Below, piece after piece: positions 26,008 to 34,911 of a stretch of 64,000 bases of DNA. The translations under genes and the position numbers were made by a program. The notes under the pieces are model-generated. The model was not told the origin of the DNA, made no database searches, and saw only the letters and a list, made by a program, of their open reading frames with translations. Origin of the DNA: Mucilaginibacter sp. L3T2-6 (GTDB lineage Bacteria; Bacteroidota; Bacteroidia; Sphingobacteriales; Sphingobacteriaceae); contig NZ_JAUMKC010000006.1 in the NCBI RefSeq assembly GCF_030519355.1, positions 186,001 to 250,000 on the forward strand. The letters run 5' to 3'. Positions within the stretch are counted from its first letter, which is position 1, and each line of letters opens with the position of its first letter.

Positions 26008-28062
26008 TTATGCGCTCACTTTCAGTAAGCCGGCATTTATTGCAACTACAACCGTACTAACAGTCATCAGAACTGCACCGATAGCAGGACTCAGCAGTAC
26101 ACCCTGGTTATAAAGCACACCAGCTGCCAACGGCAGCGTAAATACATTGTAACCGGTAGCCCAGGCCAGGTTCTGGATCATTTTCCGATAGGTAGCTTTG
26201 CCAAATAAGATCAGGTTTACTACGTCTTTTGGATTGCTGTTAACTAAAACGATACCTGCTGTTTCGGCGGCGATGTCACTGCCCGAGCCCACAGCAATGC
26301 CGATGTCTGCCTGCGCAAGCGCCGGGGCATCGTTTACCCCGTCGCCTGTCATTGCTATAAAGCCGCCTTCTTGCTGAAGATCTTTGATCTTCTGTAATTT
26401 TTGATGCGGCAACACTTCAGCAAAAAAGGCATCCATCTTAAGCTGGGAACATACGCTTTCAGCAATAATTTTGTTGTCGCCCGTGAGTAGAATTGACTTG
26501 ATATTATTTTCATGGAGTGTCTTTATAACTTCTGCTGATTCCGGCCTTACGGCATCGGCCAGGGCGATGAAGCCAGCCACACGGTCATCGGATATAACAA
26601 AAACAATGGTTTCGTTACCCGCCTGATGATATTCCGGGGGAAATTGCAGATTGTTTTCTTTCAAATAGGCCGGACTGACAACCTTAACCCGTTTTTGCCC
26701 TATCACTGCTTCCACACCCTTGCCGGTTATTGCTTTAAAGCTATCTGCAACCGGCAGGTTGAGGTTTCTTTTCTTCGCTTCCGCTATTATTCCAGTTGCT
26801 ATTGGATGTTCGGAATTTGCTTCCAATGCGCCCGCCATACGAATCAGTTCATCTTCACCCGATACAGCTTCTCCGGTAATAACGACACGAGATACTTCAA
26901 ACTTTCCTTTAGTGAGTGTTCCCGTTTTATCAAAAACAATAGCAGTGATCTTCCTGGCATTCTCAAACGCGGTTCTGTTCTTGATGAGCAAGCCATGCTG
27001 TGCAGATAAAGAAGTCGATTTAGCCACCACTAGCGGAACCGCCAAACCAAGCGCATGCGGGCAGCAGATCACAATTACGGTAACCATGCGTTCCATCGCA
27101 AAAGCAAGATCGCGGCCTAAACTGATCCAAATAATAAACGTAACCACGCCTGCTAAAAGCGCGATTACGGTTAACCATCTGGCCGCTTTGTCCGCCAATA
27201 GTTGAGTACTTGATTTAGCCTCTTGTGCGCTTCGTACCAGGTCAATAACTTTAAACAGGTAAGAATCTTTACCGCTGTGAGTTACCCGGACTTTTAATGA
27301 ACCATTTCCATTTACAGAACCGGCGATCACTTTTTGCCCCTTTGCTTTCTGAACCGGCGCTGATTCTCCCGTCAGCATAGACTCATTCAAATAGCTGTCG
27401 CCTACCTCTACAATACCATCTGCGGCAATCTTCTCGCCCGGCTTAATCAGGATCAGGTCGTTTTCCTTAAGGGTGTCTGTTTTCACATCCATAATGTGGT
27501 CCCCGTGAACCAGGTGCGCATCCGAAGGCATCAATTGAACCAGTAATTCGAGTTCCCGTGAAGCGCCTGAAACGGACTTCATTTCGATCCAGTGCCCAAG
27601 TAGCATAATCAGGATGAGCGTTGCCAATTCCCAAAAGAAATCCATGCCCTTTAGTCCGAAAACAGTGGCAGCACTGTAGCCATAAGCCACCGTGATGGCA
27701 AAACCAATGAGCGTCATCATGCCTGGATTCTTAGTTTTTATCTCCCCAAACCACCCGGTTAAAAAGGGCCAGCCCCCATAAACAAATACGACACTTGATA
27801 ACGCAAAAAGAACGTGCTGGCTTCCGGGAAAACCAATATTTAAATGCAGCCACTGCCGTATCATGTCAGATAAGAGCAAGATCGGCACGGTCAGCACTAA
27901 TACCACATAAAAACGTTTGCGAAAATCTGCGATCATGGCATCGTGATTGTGGCCTGCATGCCCCATTTGCTGATAGGTGCTATTTAGCTTGTAGTGTTCA
28001 TGCTGATGTCCGGTTACTCCGGGCATTCCATGTTGATCGTGTTTATGTTCCATATCGCTCAT
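26008..28062 (-). CDS. CopB-like P1B-type copper ATPase (CPH motif)
   Basis: 684 residues. A His/Met-rich N terminus (MEHKHDQHGMPG..., about 1-45) replaces HMA domains. Eight helices, the transmembrane metal motif CPH in ICCPHALGLAVP (about 335), DKTGTLTKG, TGDNKI and GDGVNDAPALAQADIG follow. CPH defines the P1B-3 (CopB) group, which exports Cu(II)/Cu(I) or Ag(I). It lies 6 bp after the multicopper oxidase in the same minus-strand operon, so the role is detoxification and not cbb3 assembly, which CcoI serves. Confidence 0.92.
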   Translation of the reverse strand: MSDMEHKHDQHGMPGVTGHQHEHYKLNSTYQQMGHAGHNHDAMIADFRKRFYVVLVLTVPILLLSDMIRQWLHLNIGFPGSQHVLFALSSVVFVYGGWPFLTGWFGEIKTKNPGMMTLIGFAITVAYGYSAATVFGLKGMDFFWELATLILIMLLGHWIEMKSVSGASRELELLVQLMPSDAHLVHGDHIMDVKTDTLKENDLILIKPGEKIAADGIVEVGDSYLNESMLTGESAPVQKAKGQKVIAGSVNGNGSLKVRVTHSGKDSYLFKVIDLVRSAQEAKSSTQLLADKAARWLTVIALLAGVVTFIIWISLGRDLAFAMERMVTVIVICCPHALGLAVPLVVAKSTSLSAQHGLLIKNRTAFENARKITAIVFDKTGTLTKGKFEVSRVVITGEAVSGEDELIRMAGALEANSEHPIATGIIAEAKKRNLNLPVADSFKAITGKGVEAVIGQKRVKVVSPAYLKENNLQFPPEYHQAGNETIVFVISDDRVAGFIALADAVRPESAEVIKTLHENNIKSILLTGDNKIIAESVCSQLKMDAFFAEVLPHQKLQKIKDLQQEGGFIAMTGDGVNDAPALAQADIGIAVGSGSDIAAETAGIVLVNSNPKDVVNLILFGKATYRKMIQNLAWATGYNVFTLPLAAGVLYNQGVLLSPAIGAVLMTVSTVVVAINAGLLKVSA

Positions 28063-28068
28063 TTTATT

Positions 28069-30261
28069 TTAATAGGTCAGGGTTAATCCGGCCCCGAGGC
28101 CCATATCGCTGTCGTAATGGCTGGAAATTGAGAAATTCTTATTGACAATGTACCGTAGCCCGGTACTGTATTCTTTATCGGTGTTGCCCACAATAGAAAA
28201 TCGCAGCCTGCTGGTCAGCGCAATATCGTCGCGCCCTAACTGGAATCTTAACTTACCATTGCCGTCGATACGTGCATCGGCAACAAATAGCATAGGCAGC
28301 GTATAAGCCAAACCTGCCACTACCGTATGCCGGTTGTTTTTGTTACTGATCTGTCCAAGCAGATTTTTCTCCTGCTCACCGGTTTTCCGGTAGTGGTAAT
28401 CGAAGCCTGCATAGGCATACAACCATTGCATCCGCCCAAAGTAACGTCCGAACATAGTCTCGCTCTCATAGCCTTTGGTATCCTGAAGCCCCAGGTGCCA
28501 CATCGTCGAAAACTTCCAGCGCGTGTTGGCTAAAGCCGCGTTACCATCGCTGCCGTTAGTCTCGATCCCCAGTTTTGCCGAAGCATAGAATTTACGGTCG
28601 TCGGCTGCCACTTTTTTGAACGCGGCAACAGGATCAGGCACCTCGGGATTGACCGGCGAATTTTCATAACTGAATATGCGTCCCATACCGCTCATCATAT
28701 GATAAAGAATGTGGCAATGGAAAAACCAATCGCCACTTTCCGTTGCCCTGAACTCGATTGTGTCACGTTCCATCGGCATAATATCCAGCGTATTTTTGAG
28801 CGGCGAATATTCGCCTTGTCCGTTAAGTACACGGAAAAAATGGCCGTGCAGGTGCATGGGGTGGCGCATCATGGTATTGTTGTACAAAACAATACGAACG
28901 TTTTCCCCCTGTTTGATCAATATCTTGTCCGATTCGGAAACCGTTTTGTTATTGATGGACCATACATAACGGTTCATATTGCCGGTCAGCTCAAAGTTGA
29001 GCACTTTCGTTGGTCCTTCCGGCAAAGTTGTAGGATGAGTGGCCTTTAGCATACCGTAATTCAGTGTTACCGGCGGTTCGCCTTCACCAAGCTCGGAGTA
29101 CATAACAGTGTTCATATCCATTACCTGGTTGGTCATTGTCATGCCCTTCATTTCTTTCATATTGCCGTGCATATCCATCATATCGTTCATCATCTTCATG
29201 CCGTCAAAATATTTCAGCTTTGGTAATTTTTTAGCCGGATGCTTTAACCCGCTGCCTAACCATAGCGAGGTGTATTTTGTGCGGTCTTCCGGAGTTGCCA
29301 GGAACTCGTACCTTCGGTCTTTAGGTATCGTCACTACCACATCATAAGTTTCTGCAACCCCCACTATCAAGCGGTCGGCATTCACCGGCTGAACGTCTTC
29401 ACCATCATTAGCTACTATCTGCAGCTTACCACCTGCCCAGGTTAGCCAAAAGTAAGTGGACGAACTGCCGTTGATGACATGCAGCCTGACCTTGTCGCCG
29501 GCTTTAAATTCCGGCGCTGCGGTTTCCGTCTTACCATTACTAAAAAAGCGGTCGTAATATACATCGCTCACGTCCATCGCGGTCATTCTTTTCCATTCGT
29601 TAATGAGTTTTGTACCCAAATGGCCGGTTTGAATCGCCTGCAGATAGTTCTGCGTACTGCCTTTGCGAATGGCGTACCAGTCTGAAGCGTTATGCAGCCT
29701 CCGTTGCACCTGCTCAGGGTTTTCATCGGTCCAGTCGCTTAACAGCAGCGTATATTCTTTCATGGCCATGGGCTGCTTTTCATGGATGATGAAAGCGCCG
29801 TATAAGCCGCTCTGTTGTTGTGTCATGGTGTGCGAATGGTACCAGTAGGTGCCATGTTGCACAAGCGGGAATTTAAATAAATGCGTCTCTCCGGCTTCGA
29901 TAGGTGTTGTGGTCAGATAAGAAACACCATCATACCTGTTAGGTAAAATCAAGCCGTGCCAATGGATAGAAGTTTCCATCATCATTTCGTTATGCACGTA
30001 AATCTCAGCAGTGTCGCCCTCGGTAAATTCGAGCGTTGGCGCAGGAATGCTGCCGTTAATCGCCATTGCGGGCCGCTGTTTGCCGGTGTAATTAACTATG
30101 GTATCGTTGATATACAAATGATATATCTCGCGCTTTCCGATTTTAGTATAAAGCGGAAGGTGCCTGCTCTTATTTGAACTGCCCATTCCCATCATTGCGT
30201 GCTGTGCAAACGTGGCCTGAAGCAGTAAAAGCAGGACCAGGGAAAAAAATACCTTTTTCAT
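28069..30261 (-). CDS. Multicopper oxidase (CopA-like) fused to a CopB-like outer-membrane domain
   Basis: 730 residues with a signal peptide (1-19). Three cupredoxin domains carry the copper motifs HWHG, HGTYWYHSHT, HPMHLHGHFF and HCHILYHMMSGM. A Met-rich loop (about 355-385, many MxxM) is typical of cuprous oxidases. From about 560 the sequence changes to alternating beta strands (ASAKLGIETNG, GRYFGRMQWLYAYAGFDY, SISSHYDSDMGLGAGLTL), resembling CopB, the barrel that is normally a separate gene. The fusion would hold the oxidase at the outer membrane. First gene of a pair with the CPH ATPase. Confidence 0.85.
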   Translation of the reverse strand: MKKVFFSLVLLLLLQATFAQHAMMGMGSSNKSRHLPLYTKIGKREIYHLYINDTIVNYTGKQRPAMAINGSIPAPTLEFTEGDTAEIYVHNEMMMETSIHWHGLILPNRYDGVSYLTTTPIEAGETHLFKFPLVQHGTYWYHSHTMTQQQSGLYGAFIIHEKQPMAMKEYTLLLSDWTDENPEQVQRRLHNASDWYAIRKGSTQNYLQAIQTGHLGTKLINEWKRMTAMDVSDVYYDRFFSNGKTETAAPEFKAGDKVRLHVINGSSSTYFWLTWAGGKLQIVANDGEDVQPVNADRLIVGVAETYDVVVTIPKDRRYEFLATPEDRTKYTSLWLGSGLKHPAKKLPKLKYFDGMKMMNDMMDMHGNMKEMKGMTMTNQVMDMNTVMYSELGEGEPPVTLNYGMLKATHPTTLPEGPTKVLNFELTGNMNRYVWSINNKTVSESDKILIKQGENVRIVLYNNTMMRHPMHLHGHFFRVLNGQGEYSPLKNTLDIMPMERDTIEFRATESGDWFFHCHILYHMMSGMGRIFSYENSPVNPEVPDPVAAFKKVAADDRKFYASAKLGIETNGSDGNAALANTRWKFSTMWHLGLQDTKGYESETMFGRYFGRMQWLYAYAGFDYHYRKTGEQEKNLLGQISNKNNRHTVVAGLAYTLPMLFVADARIDGNGKLRFQLGRDDIALTSRLRFSIVGNTDKEYSTGLRYIVNKNFSISSHYDSDMGLGAGLTLTY

Positions 30262-30297
30262 TGTAATATAGGGGGCTGAAGCTTCGGCCTTTTGTAA

Positions 30298-30798
30298 TTA
30301 TTTTACTGCGGGCAATGTTTCTTGCACCTCACCGCAGGTTAACATTTGGTTTCCGTAATAAGGATTTTTAATAGCCGCCGATTCGCTGAGCCAGTAGCTT
30401 TTTTTCATCGGACAATAGGCTTTGTAAACCATTGCAGAATTGAGCTTTAGAGCTTTAATGAGATTGTACATATTTTCAGAAAGACTAGCGAAATGTTCAC
30501 GCTGACGACTAATATCGCTGCCCTCTGCAACATCACGTACATCCGACTGCAATTTGCCGGTGTATTTTAACCAGGCGGCTTTATCGCCAGCAGTTAGCTG
30601 GTCGGCAGGAAACGATGACAATGCACTTAGCAATTCTTTGGCTTTGGCGCCGGTTGCTGATGAATTGCCTGTGATAAGCGCATTTTTGACACCGTAATAA
30701 GCAGTAAGAATATCGTCTTTTGAGGAAATAGATTGCGCGTTAACGCGGCTAACGGAAAGCGCGACAAAGGCGCATACAAGAATTTTAAGCTTTTTCAT
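30298..30798 (-). CDS. DUF3347 copper-associated periplasmic protein
   Basis: 166 residues with a signal peptide (about 1-21). The helical body (SSKDDILTAYYGVKNALITG) and the C-terminal YCPM...YYGNQMLTCGEV, a Cys/Met pattern that can bind metal, match DUF3347 proteins found with copper efflux systems. No enzymatic role is known. It lies 36 bp upstream of the multicopper oxidase, probably in one transcript. Confidence 0.85.
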   Translation of the reverse strand: MKKLKILVCAFVALSVSRVNAQSISSKDDILTAYYGVKNALITGNSSATGAKAKELLSALSSFPADQLTAGDKAAWLKYTGKLQSDVRDVAEGSDISRQREHFASLSENMYNLIKALKLNSAMVYKAYCPMKKSYWLSESAAIKNPYYGNQMLTCGEVQETLPAVK

Positions 30799-30828
30799 GC
30801 TCTTGAAATATTTAATAAATAAATTCAG

Positions 30829-30847
30829 TTGTCTGCCAGGCAGACAA
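30829..30847. repeat. Perfect 19-bp palindrome upstream of the copper operon
   Basis: TTGTCTGCC, a single A, then GGCAGACAA. It sits 31 bp before the DUF3347 start, where a repressor or activator of the copper genes could bind. Alternatively it is a dispersed genomic palindrome. No second copy was noticed in the window. Confidence 0.5.
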
Positions 30848-30930
30848 AACCGATTAAAGAAGTCTTTGCAGCAGGTATATAACCACGTAGGTTACCTGTT
30901 TCTCCGGAATGAAGGGATCTATATGAAAAT

Positions 30931-31332
30931 TCAGATCCGGAAATTGCAATTAAGAAGGAAAAAAGGACGCGCAATGGCGGATGGCGGCGCTTTACTTACC
31001 GGGTATAGAACCGTTTGAAACAACGGGCGGCAGCCGATTGAGCCGTAAGACGGAATTGACGGAAGTGCTACAGCGCTTGTTCCCAAAGTAAGGTGGCTGT
31101 AAGTGATAGCACCGCTTTTGTCAGATTTCAACTGCTGGTGTTTATCCGTACAGCATTTTTTTGAAGCTTTTTCTTTGAGCGGCATTCCGCAGGTATGGCA
31201 TTTGCCGTGGTAATTGTGCCATATAGAAACCTTGATCAACCTGCCCATGCAGTACTGATAATGCAATGTGGCCCCGGACGAGACTCCGACATACAATACG
31301 GCTAAAAAGATTACAAATAGCTTCTTGGTCAC
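30931..31332 (-). CDS. HYC_CC_PP family protein
   Basis: 133 residues starting with GTG, with a signal peptide (1-20). HYQYCMG, then CHTCGM and KKCCTDKHQ, then a C-terminal PP...LNCNFRI, give the His-Tyr-Cys, Cys-Cys and Pro-Pro signature for which the Bacteroidota family is named. It is regularly found in copper and cobalt resistance loci. Metal binding by the cysteines is likely but its role is unknown. Confidence 0.8.
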   Translation of the reverse strand: MTKKLFVIFLAVLYVGVSSGATLHYQYCMGRLIKVSIWHNYHGKCHTCGMPLKEKASKKCCTDKHQQLKSDKSGAITYSHLTLGTSAVALPSIPSYGSIGCRPLFQTVLYPVSKAPPSAIARPFFLLNCNFRI

Positions 31333-31519
31333 AGTGCAAATATTGCAAATAAAACGAGCAGGCTTTTATATAATTATCGTTTCCTTTTATATTTAAAATG
31401 GCCGGCACTGCAAAGCTAAGCGTTGCTTTCTGTTTGATTTGTGACACCTGTTACCTTTTTATTTGCTGACGGTCAATGATTTGTTTATGCACGCAGAGTT
31501 TCTTTGTATAAAAAAAGTC

Positions 31520-31981
31520 ATGAAAAAAACATTCACTTTATTTATGATAATTGCTGCTATTCTTGCAGCAGGCCTGACAACTACGTTTGCGCAAACGGAA
31601 CCTACGGGAGCTTCGGCAACAGAAATTCACATTAATAAAAAAGGCCAAATCCATGATCATGGGGGCACGTTGCTGGGCTTTATCAATAAAGATGATATTG
31701 TAAGGGATGCAAAGGGCCATAAGGTTTACTTTATCGACCGGGACGGTAACGTTATAGATGCCAAAGGTAAAAAGTTAGGTAAGGCACGTAAAGACGGATT
31801 CTATTTTAACAATGAGGGTGAGAGTGTACTTAAGGTTAGAGACAAAGATGAGGAAGAGTGCGAAATTCTTGATCCGGCAGGCCATAACTTCGGCACAACG
31901 CATAAAAACTATAAGTTACATGCTTGTGCCGCACACTGCTTTTGGTTAAGAAAGCAAAATATGCCGCATCCGGGTCATTAA
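31520..31981 (+). CDS. Secreted protein with His/Gly-rich repeats, unknown function
   Basis: 153 residues, with a signal peptide (about 1-25) cleaved after FAQ. The mature part has short imperfect repeats of the type GxxxDxxGxxLG (HINKKGQIHDHGGTLLG, IDRDGNVIDAKGKKLG), which suggest beta-turn repeats, and a Cys/His-rich C terminus (EECEIL, HACAAHCFWLR, HPGH) that could bind metal. The ATG at 31520 is used instead of an upstream TTG because it starts the signal peptide. The only plus-strand gene in the copper block. Confidence 0.7.
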   Translation: MKKTFTLFMIIAAILAAGLTTTFAQTEPTGASATEIHINKKGQIHDHGGTLLGFINKDDIVRDAKGHKVYFIDRDGNVIDAKGKKLGKARKDGFYFNNEGESVLKVRDKDEEECEILDPAGHNFGTTHKNYKLHACAAHCFWLRKQNMPHPGH

Positions 31982-32014
31982 TTTAAGGGAGCGCCTGTAC
32001 TCATTAATATTCGA

Positions 32015-32509
32015 TCAGTGTGTGTGTTGCAGGCTGTCGATCATTGCTTTCATTTCGGCAATCTCCTTCTCCTGAGTCTCGATGATACCATCCGCCAGTT
32101 TTCTTACACGTGCATCTTTAATATGCGCATTCTTGCTAGTCATAATGGCTATAGAATGATGAGGTATCATTCCTTTCATATACTGAATATCACTGATCAG
32201 GAATTGCTTATGGACACCGATGAACGCAAACGCAAATACGACTATACTGGAGATCATTATTATGATATTCGCCTTTTTATCAGAGTACATCAATGGCATC
32301 ATGACTATCATGAGTACCGCCATCGCGCATATCATCAATAGGCTCATGTAAAAACGTGTCATATTAAGATAAATATGATCAGCTTCTTCTACATTCAGAA
32401 ACATGATGGCATACATGAGTATAAACGAAATTAAGAGTATAAGGGCGAATCTGCTATAATTTGATTTTTCCATCGCTTTAGTCATTAGTTTATTTTTTCG
32501 ATTACTCAT
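32015..32509 (-). CDS. DUF305 domain membrane protein
   Basis: 164 residues. Three hydrophobic helices (about 20-95) precede a DUF305 (ferritin-like) domain with YMKGMIPHHSIAIMTS, the family's Met/His metal motif. DUF305 proteins accompany copper and silver resistance genes. The ATG at 32509 is taken; a start at 32473 (MEKSNYS) is also reasonable. Confidence 0.82.
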   Translation of the reverse strand: MSNRKNKLMTKAMEKSNYSRFALILLISFILMYAIMFLNVEEADHIYLNMTRFYMSLLMICAMAVLMIVMMPLMYSDKKANIIIMISSIVVFAFAFIGVHKQFLISDIQYMKGMIPHHSIAIMTSKNAHIKDARVRKLADGIIETQEKEIAEMKAMIDSLQHTH

Positions 32510-32642
32510 ACTGACATGCGGGAACCCCTGCGCTATCAAGCTATCATTTAAAGTGATTTTCGTGTCTGTCTTATATTAAAATACACTCAGATATCCAGAT
32601 TGTTCTCGCACGATTGGAGTTTATCAAATTTTGCGGGACATC

Positions 32643-33824
32643 TTACGCGACAGTTTTACCGGGTTCAGTGGTAGCCTGTGAGAGGTAAAAAGCGACAATC
32701 AGCGTCATTAAAGCTGAAACGGTAAAAGCAAACTCAGCACCGAACCGGAACCATAACCAGCCGGTAAGCGCGCTGGCGAGCATTGCGCAGATGCTTTGGA
32801 ATCCCGTATAAGTTCCAATGGCAGTTGCGGTATCGTTCTTTTTAGTGATATTGCTTATCCATGCTTTGGATATACCTTCCGTCGCCGCAGCATACAAACC
32901 ATACAGGAAGAATAACAGGCCGTACCAATACCAACCACTGTTTACCGTCATGCCGCTATACACCACCACAAAAAGTAATAGTCCGGCTATAAATACTCTC
33001 TTCAGCCCTGCCAGGTCTGCCAGTACACCAAGCGGAAAAGCCGCAATGGCGTACACAATGTTATAAAAAATATATACCCCTATTGTGGCCATATCACTCA
33101 ATCCTGCCTGTTTTATCCTTAAGAGAAGGAATACATCAGAACTGTTGACTAAGGAAAACATTAATAACCCGCCAACCAGTTTTCGGTAACTGGCAGGGCT
33201 GGTTTTCCAGTAGTGTAAAAAAGAGAAAAATGAAAGAGTAGCCTTAGATTCTTTTGGTCGTGCTTTCCGGTCTTTCAGGAAAAATGACAAGCCTATCGCC
33301 AGCACTCCGGGAATAAATGCCAGCAAGAACATCGGACGATAACTGGCCGGATAAATATATAGATACAATAATGCCAGCGAAGGCCCGGCTACAGCCCCCA
33401 TTGTGTCCATCGAACGATGAAAGCCAAATACACGGCCTTTTGTGGCGGGTGTAGCCTCGTCAGACAGCAGGGCATCCCGTGCACCAGTTCGTATTCCTTT
33501 TCCCAGGCGGTCAACAGTACGGGCAAGAAATATCCATACCGGAAAAGTGGTTACGGCCATCAAGGGCTTTGAAAAAGCGCTTAATGTATAACCCAGGCGG
33601 ATAAATGGGGCACGTCTGCCGCTATTGTCAGACCACTTTCCAAAATAGCCTTTACTTAACCCTGCAATTGCCTCAGCAATCCCTTCTAATATGCCGATTA
33701 GTAACACGGAAAAGCCAACACTCTCCAGGTAAATGGGCATAATGGGATAAAGCATCTCACTGGCGACATCCGTCAGCAAACTTATAAAAGAGAGAATCCA
33801 GACGGTCCGTGTTAAAAATTTCAT
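32643..33824 (-). CDS. MFS transporter
   Basis: 393 residues, twelve predicted helices. The loop 2-3 motif (GYFGKWSDNSGRRAPF) and DRLGKGIRTGARDALLSDE match a subgroup of major-facilitator proteins often annotated near metal genes. The substrate is not evident; efflux of a metal chelate is a guess from context only. Confidence 0.85.
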   Translation of the reverse strand: MKFLTRTVWILSFISLLTDVASEMLYPIMPIYLESVGFSVLLIGILEGIAEAIAGLSKGYFGKWSDNSGRRAPFIRLGYTLSAFSKPLMAVTTFPVWIFLARTVDRLGKGIRTGARDALLSDEATPATKGRVFGFHRSMDTMGAVAGPSLALLYLYIYPASYRPMFLLAFIPGVLAIGLSFFLKDRKARPKESKATLSFFSFLHYWKTSPASYRKLVGGLLMFSLVNSSDVFLLLRIKQAGLSDMATIGVYIFYNIVYAIAAFPLGVLADLAGLKRVFIAGLLLFVVVYSGMTVNSGWYWYGLLFFLYGLYAAATEGISKAWISNITKKNDTATAIGTYTGFQSICAMLASALTGWLWFRFGAEFAFTVSALMTLIVAFYLSQATTEPGKTVA

Positions 33825-33873
33825 GTAAGTCTGTTATCCGCGATATATAGCTGACATTTCCGTCAAATAGTTA

Positions 33874-34329
33874 TCAATTCAATCTGCTCTTCAGGCTATC
33901 TGCCCAACTAATCAGCCTTTCCTTTTCGGCTGCTGAAAGAACGGCATCGCGATGAATGACGGTGTATATACTCATAGGCATTTCCCCTTCCTTTACTTCT
34001 TCGGTTAGGTCTTTTAATTTATGCTGTTTTTGGGAAAGGCTATAACTGTTAAACTCGTCGAAATTAAGGTCTTCTTTACCTTCATTCACATCGCGGGCAA
34101 GCAACCAGCCCACCGGCTGGATGTTGTTGTACCAGGGATAATAGGTATTGTTGGAATGACAATCATAACAACTGCGTTTAAGCACAGTTTGAACATCGCC
34201 GGGAACCGTATAGTGTTTATCTATGCTGTTTACATACGGGCCGGAAGAAATATTTTTGTTTGGACGAATAAATTGGATCACGACCAGTATCACCAATAGT
34301 ACAAGGAGTATCTTTTTTATTACTTTCAT
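33874..34329 (-). CDS. Haem-binding domain protein (cytochrome-c-like)
   Basis: 151 residues with an N-terminal membrane anchor (about 3-20). One haem c site, CYDCHSNNTYYPWYNNIQP, identifies the Bacteroidota 'heme-binding domain' family. A Met ligand may lie in GEMPMSIYTVIH. The ATG at 34329 is used. Probably an electron carrier facing the periplasm; its partner is unknown. Confidence 0.85.
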   Translation of the reverse strand: MKVIKKILLVLLVILVVIQFIRPNKNISSGPYVNSIDKHYTVPGDVQTVLKRSCYDCHSNNTYYPWYNNIQPVGWLLARDVNEGKEDLNFDEFNSYSLSQKQHKLKDLTEEVKEGEMPMSIYTVIHRDAVLSAAEKERLISWADSLKSRLN

Positions 34330-34911
34330 AGTGTATGGCTTATACTTTAACACCAAATAAATAACCGACTATTGCAGATAGTCCATCGCAAGGATCGTCA
34401 ATATAGCGATGCGTAAAACCGCTTTACTAACGCGCAATCTCCGGGTCTGCTGTTGTGGAACCCTATATAATCAGGATGGCTTCACCCTTGTTACGAAGTA
34501 ACGAAAAGTGTTATTCATTTTTTATGATGAAGATATGTATAAAAAATGACCGTTAACAGCTTTAGGGGGAAATCATTTGGTATTTGCGGGAAGCGTCAGA
34601 TAAAAGGATGTTCGAGTCTTATATTGAAAGTTGAAGTAGTTTAAAAAGCCTTTCTCAATGCGATCATTACCAAGTTGCCGAATACGAAGAATACCAGCTG
34701 AAAATCGTTGCCAACCTGAAAAAGCAGTAAGGTTATATCTTGGTTTATACGCTGCAAAACTTTCAAATAAGCCAGCCAATTTGCAAAAGCGAACTTTGAC
34801 TTTAGAATTTTTCATTTTGTATTTGTCATAACGAGTATTCTTTTTCATAAAGTCATTTTATTTCATACCTTGATTTAGGGGCGATATACAACAGGCAATA
34901 GCTCAAAACTT
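34330..34911. other. 582-bp region without a convincing gene
   Basis: A minus-strand open frame of 91 codons (34573-34848) is the only long one. It is basic, lacks a recognisable domain and has no clear promoter; it could be a decayed gene. No tRNA, terminator or operator of the Fnr-like type is seen. The region separates the metal block from the polysaccharide locus. Confidence 0.5.

Noticed and set aside
25844..26113. 89-codon plus-strand open frame beside the sensor operon
   Set aside because: It begins inside the operator, runs antisense into the ATPase gene and resembles no family.
30797..31018. 73-codon plus-strand open frame
   Set aside because: It overlaps the end of the HYC_CC_PP gene and the palindrome and shows no protein-like composition.
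31442..31453. TGACACCTGTTA before the gene at 31520 as an operator
   Set aside because: The right half is imperfect and neither of the two spacings yields a (T/C)AnnTTT(G/A) box.
32554..32565. TGATTTTCGTGT near the DUF305 gene as an operator
   Set aside because: The right half-site is wrong and no -7 box lies at the expected distances.
33850..33866. TGACATTTCCGTCA upstream of the MFS gene as an eleventh operator
   Set aside because: The spacer is six bases instead of four and no -7 box occurs at 29.5 or 51.5 bp.
34573..34848. 91-codon minus-strand open frame in the 34.3-34.9 kb gap
   Set aside because: No recognisable domain and no promoter. Kept only as a remark in the gap entry.
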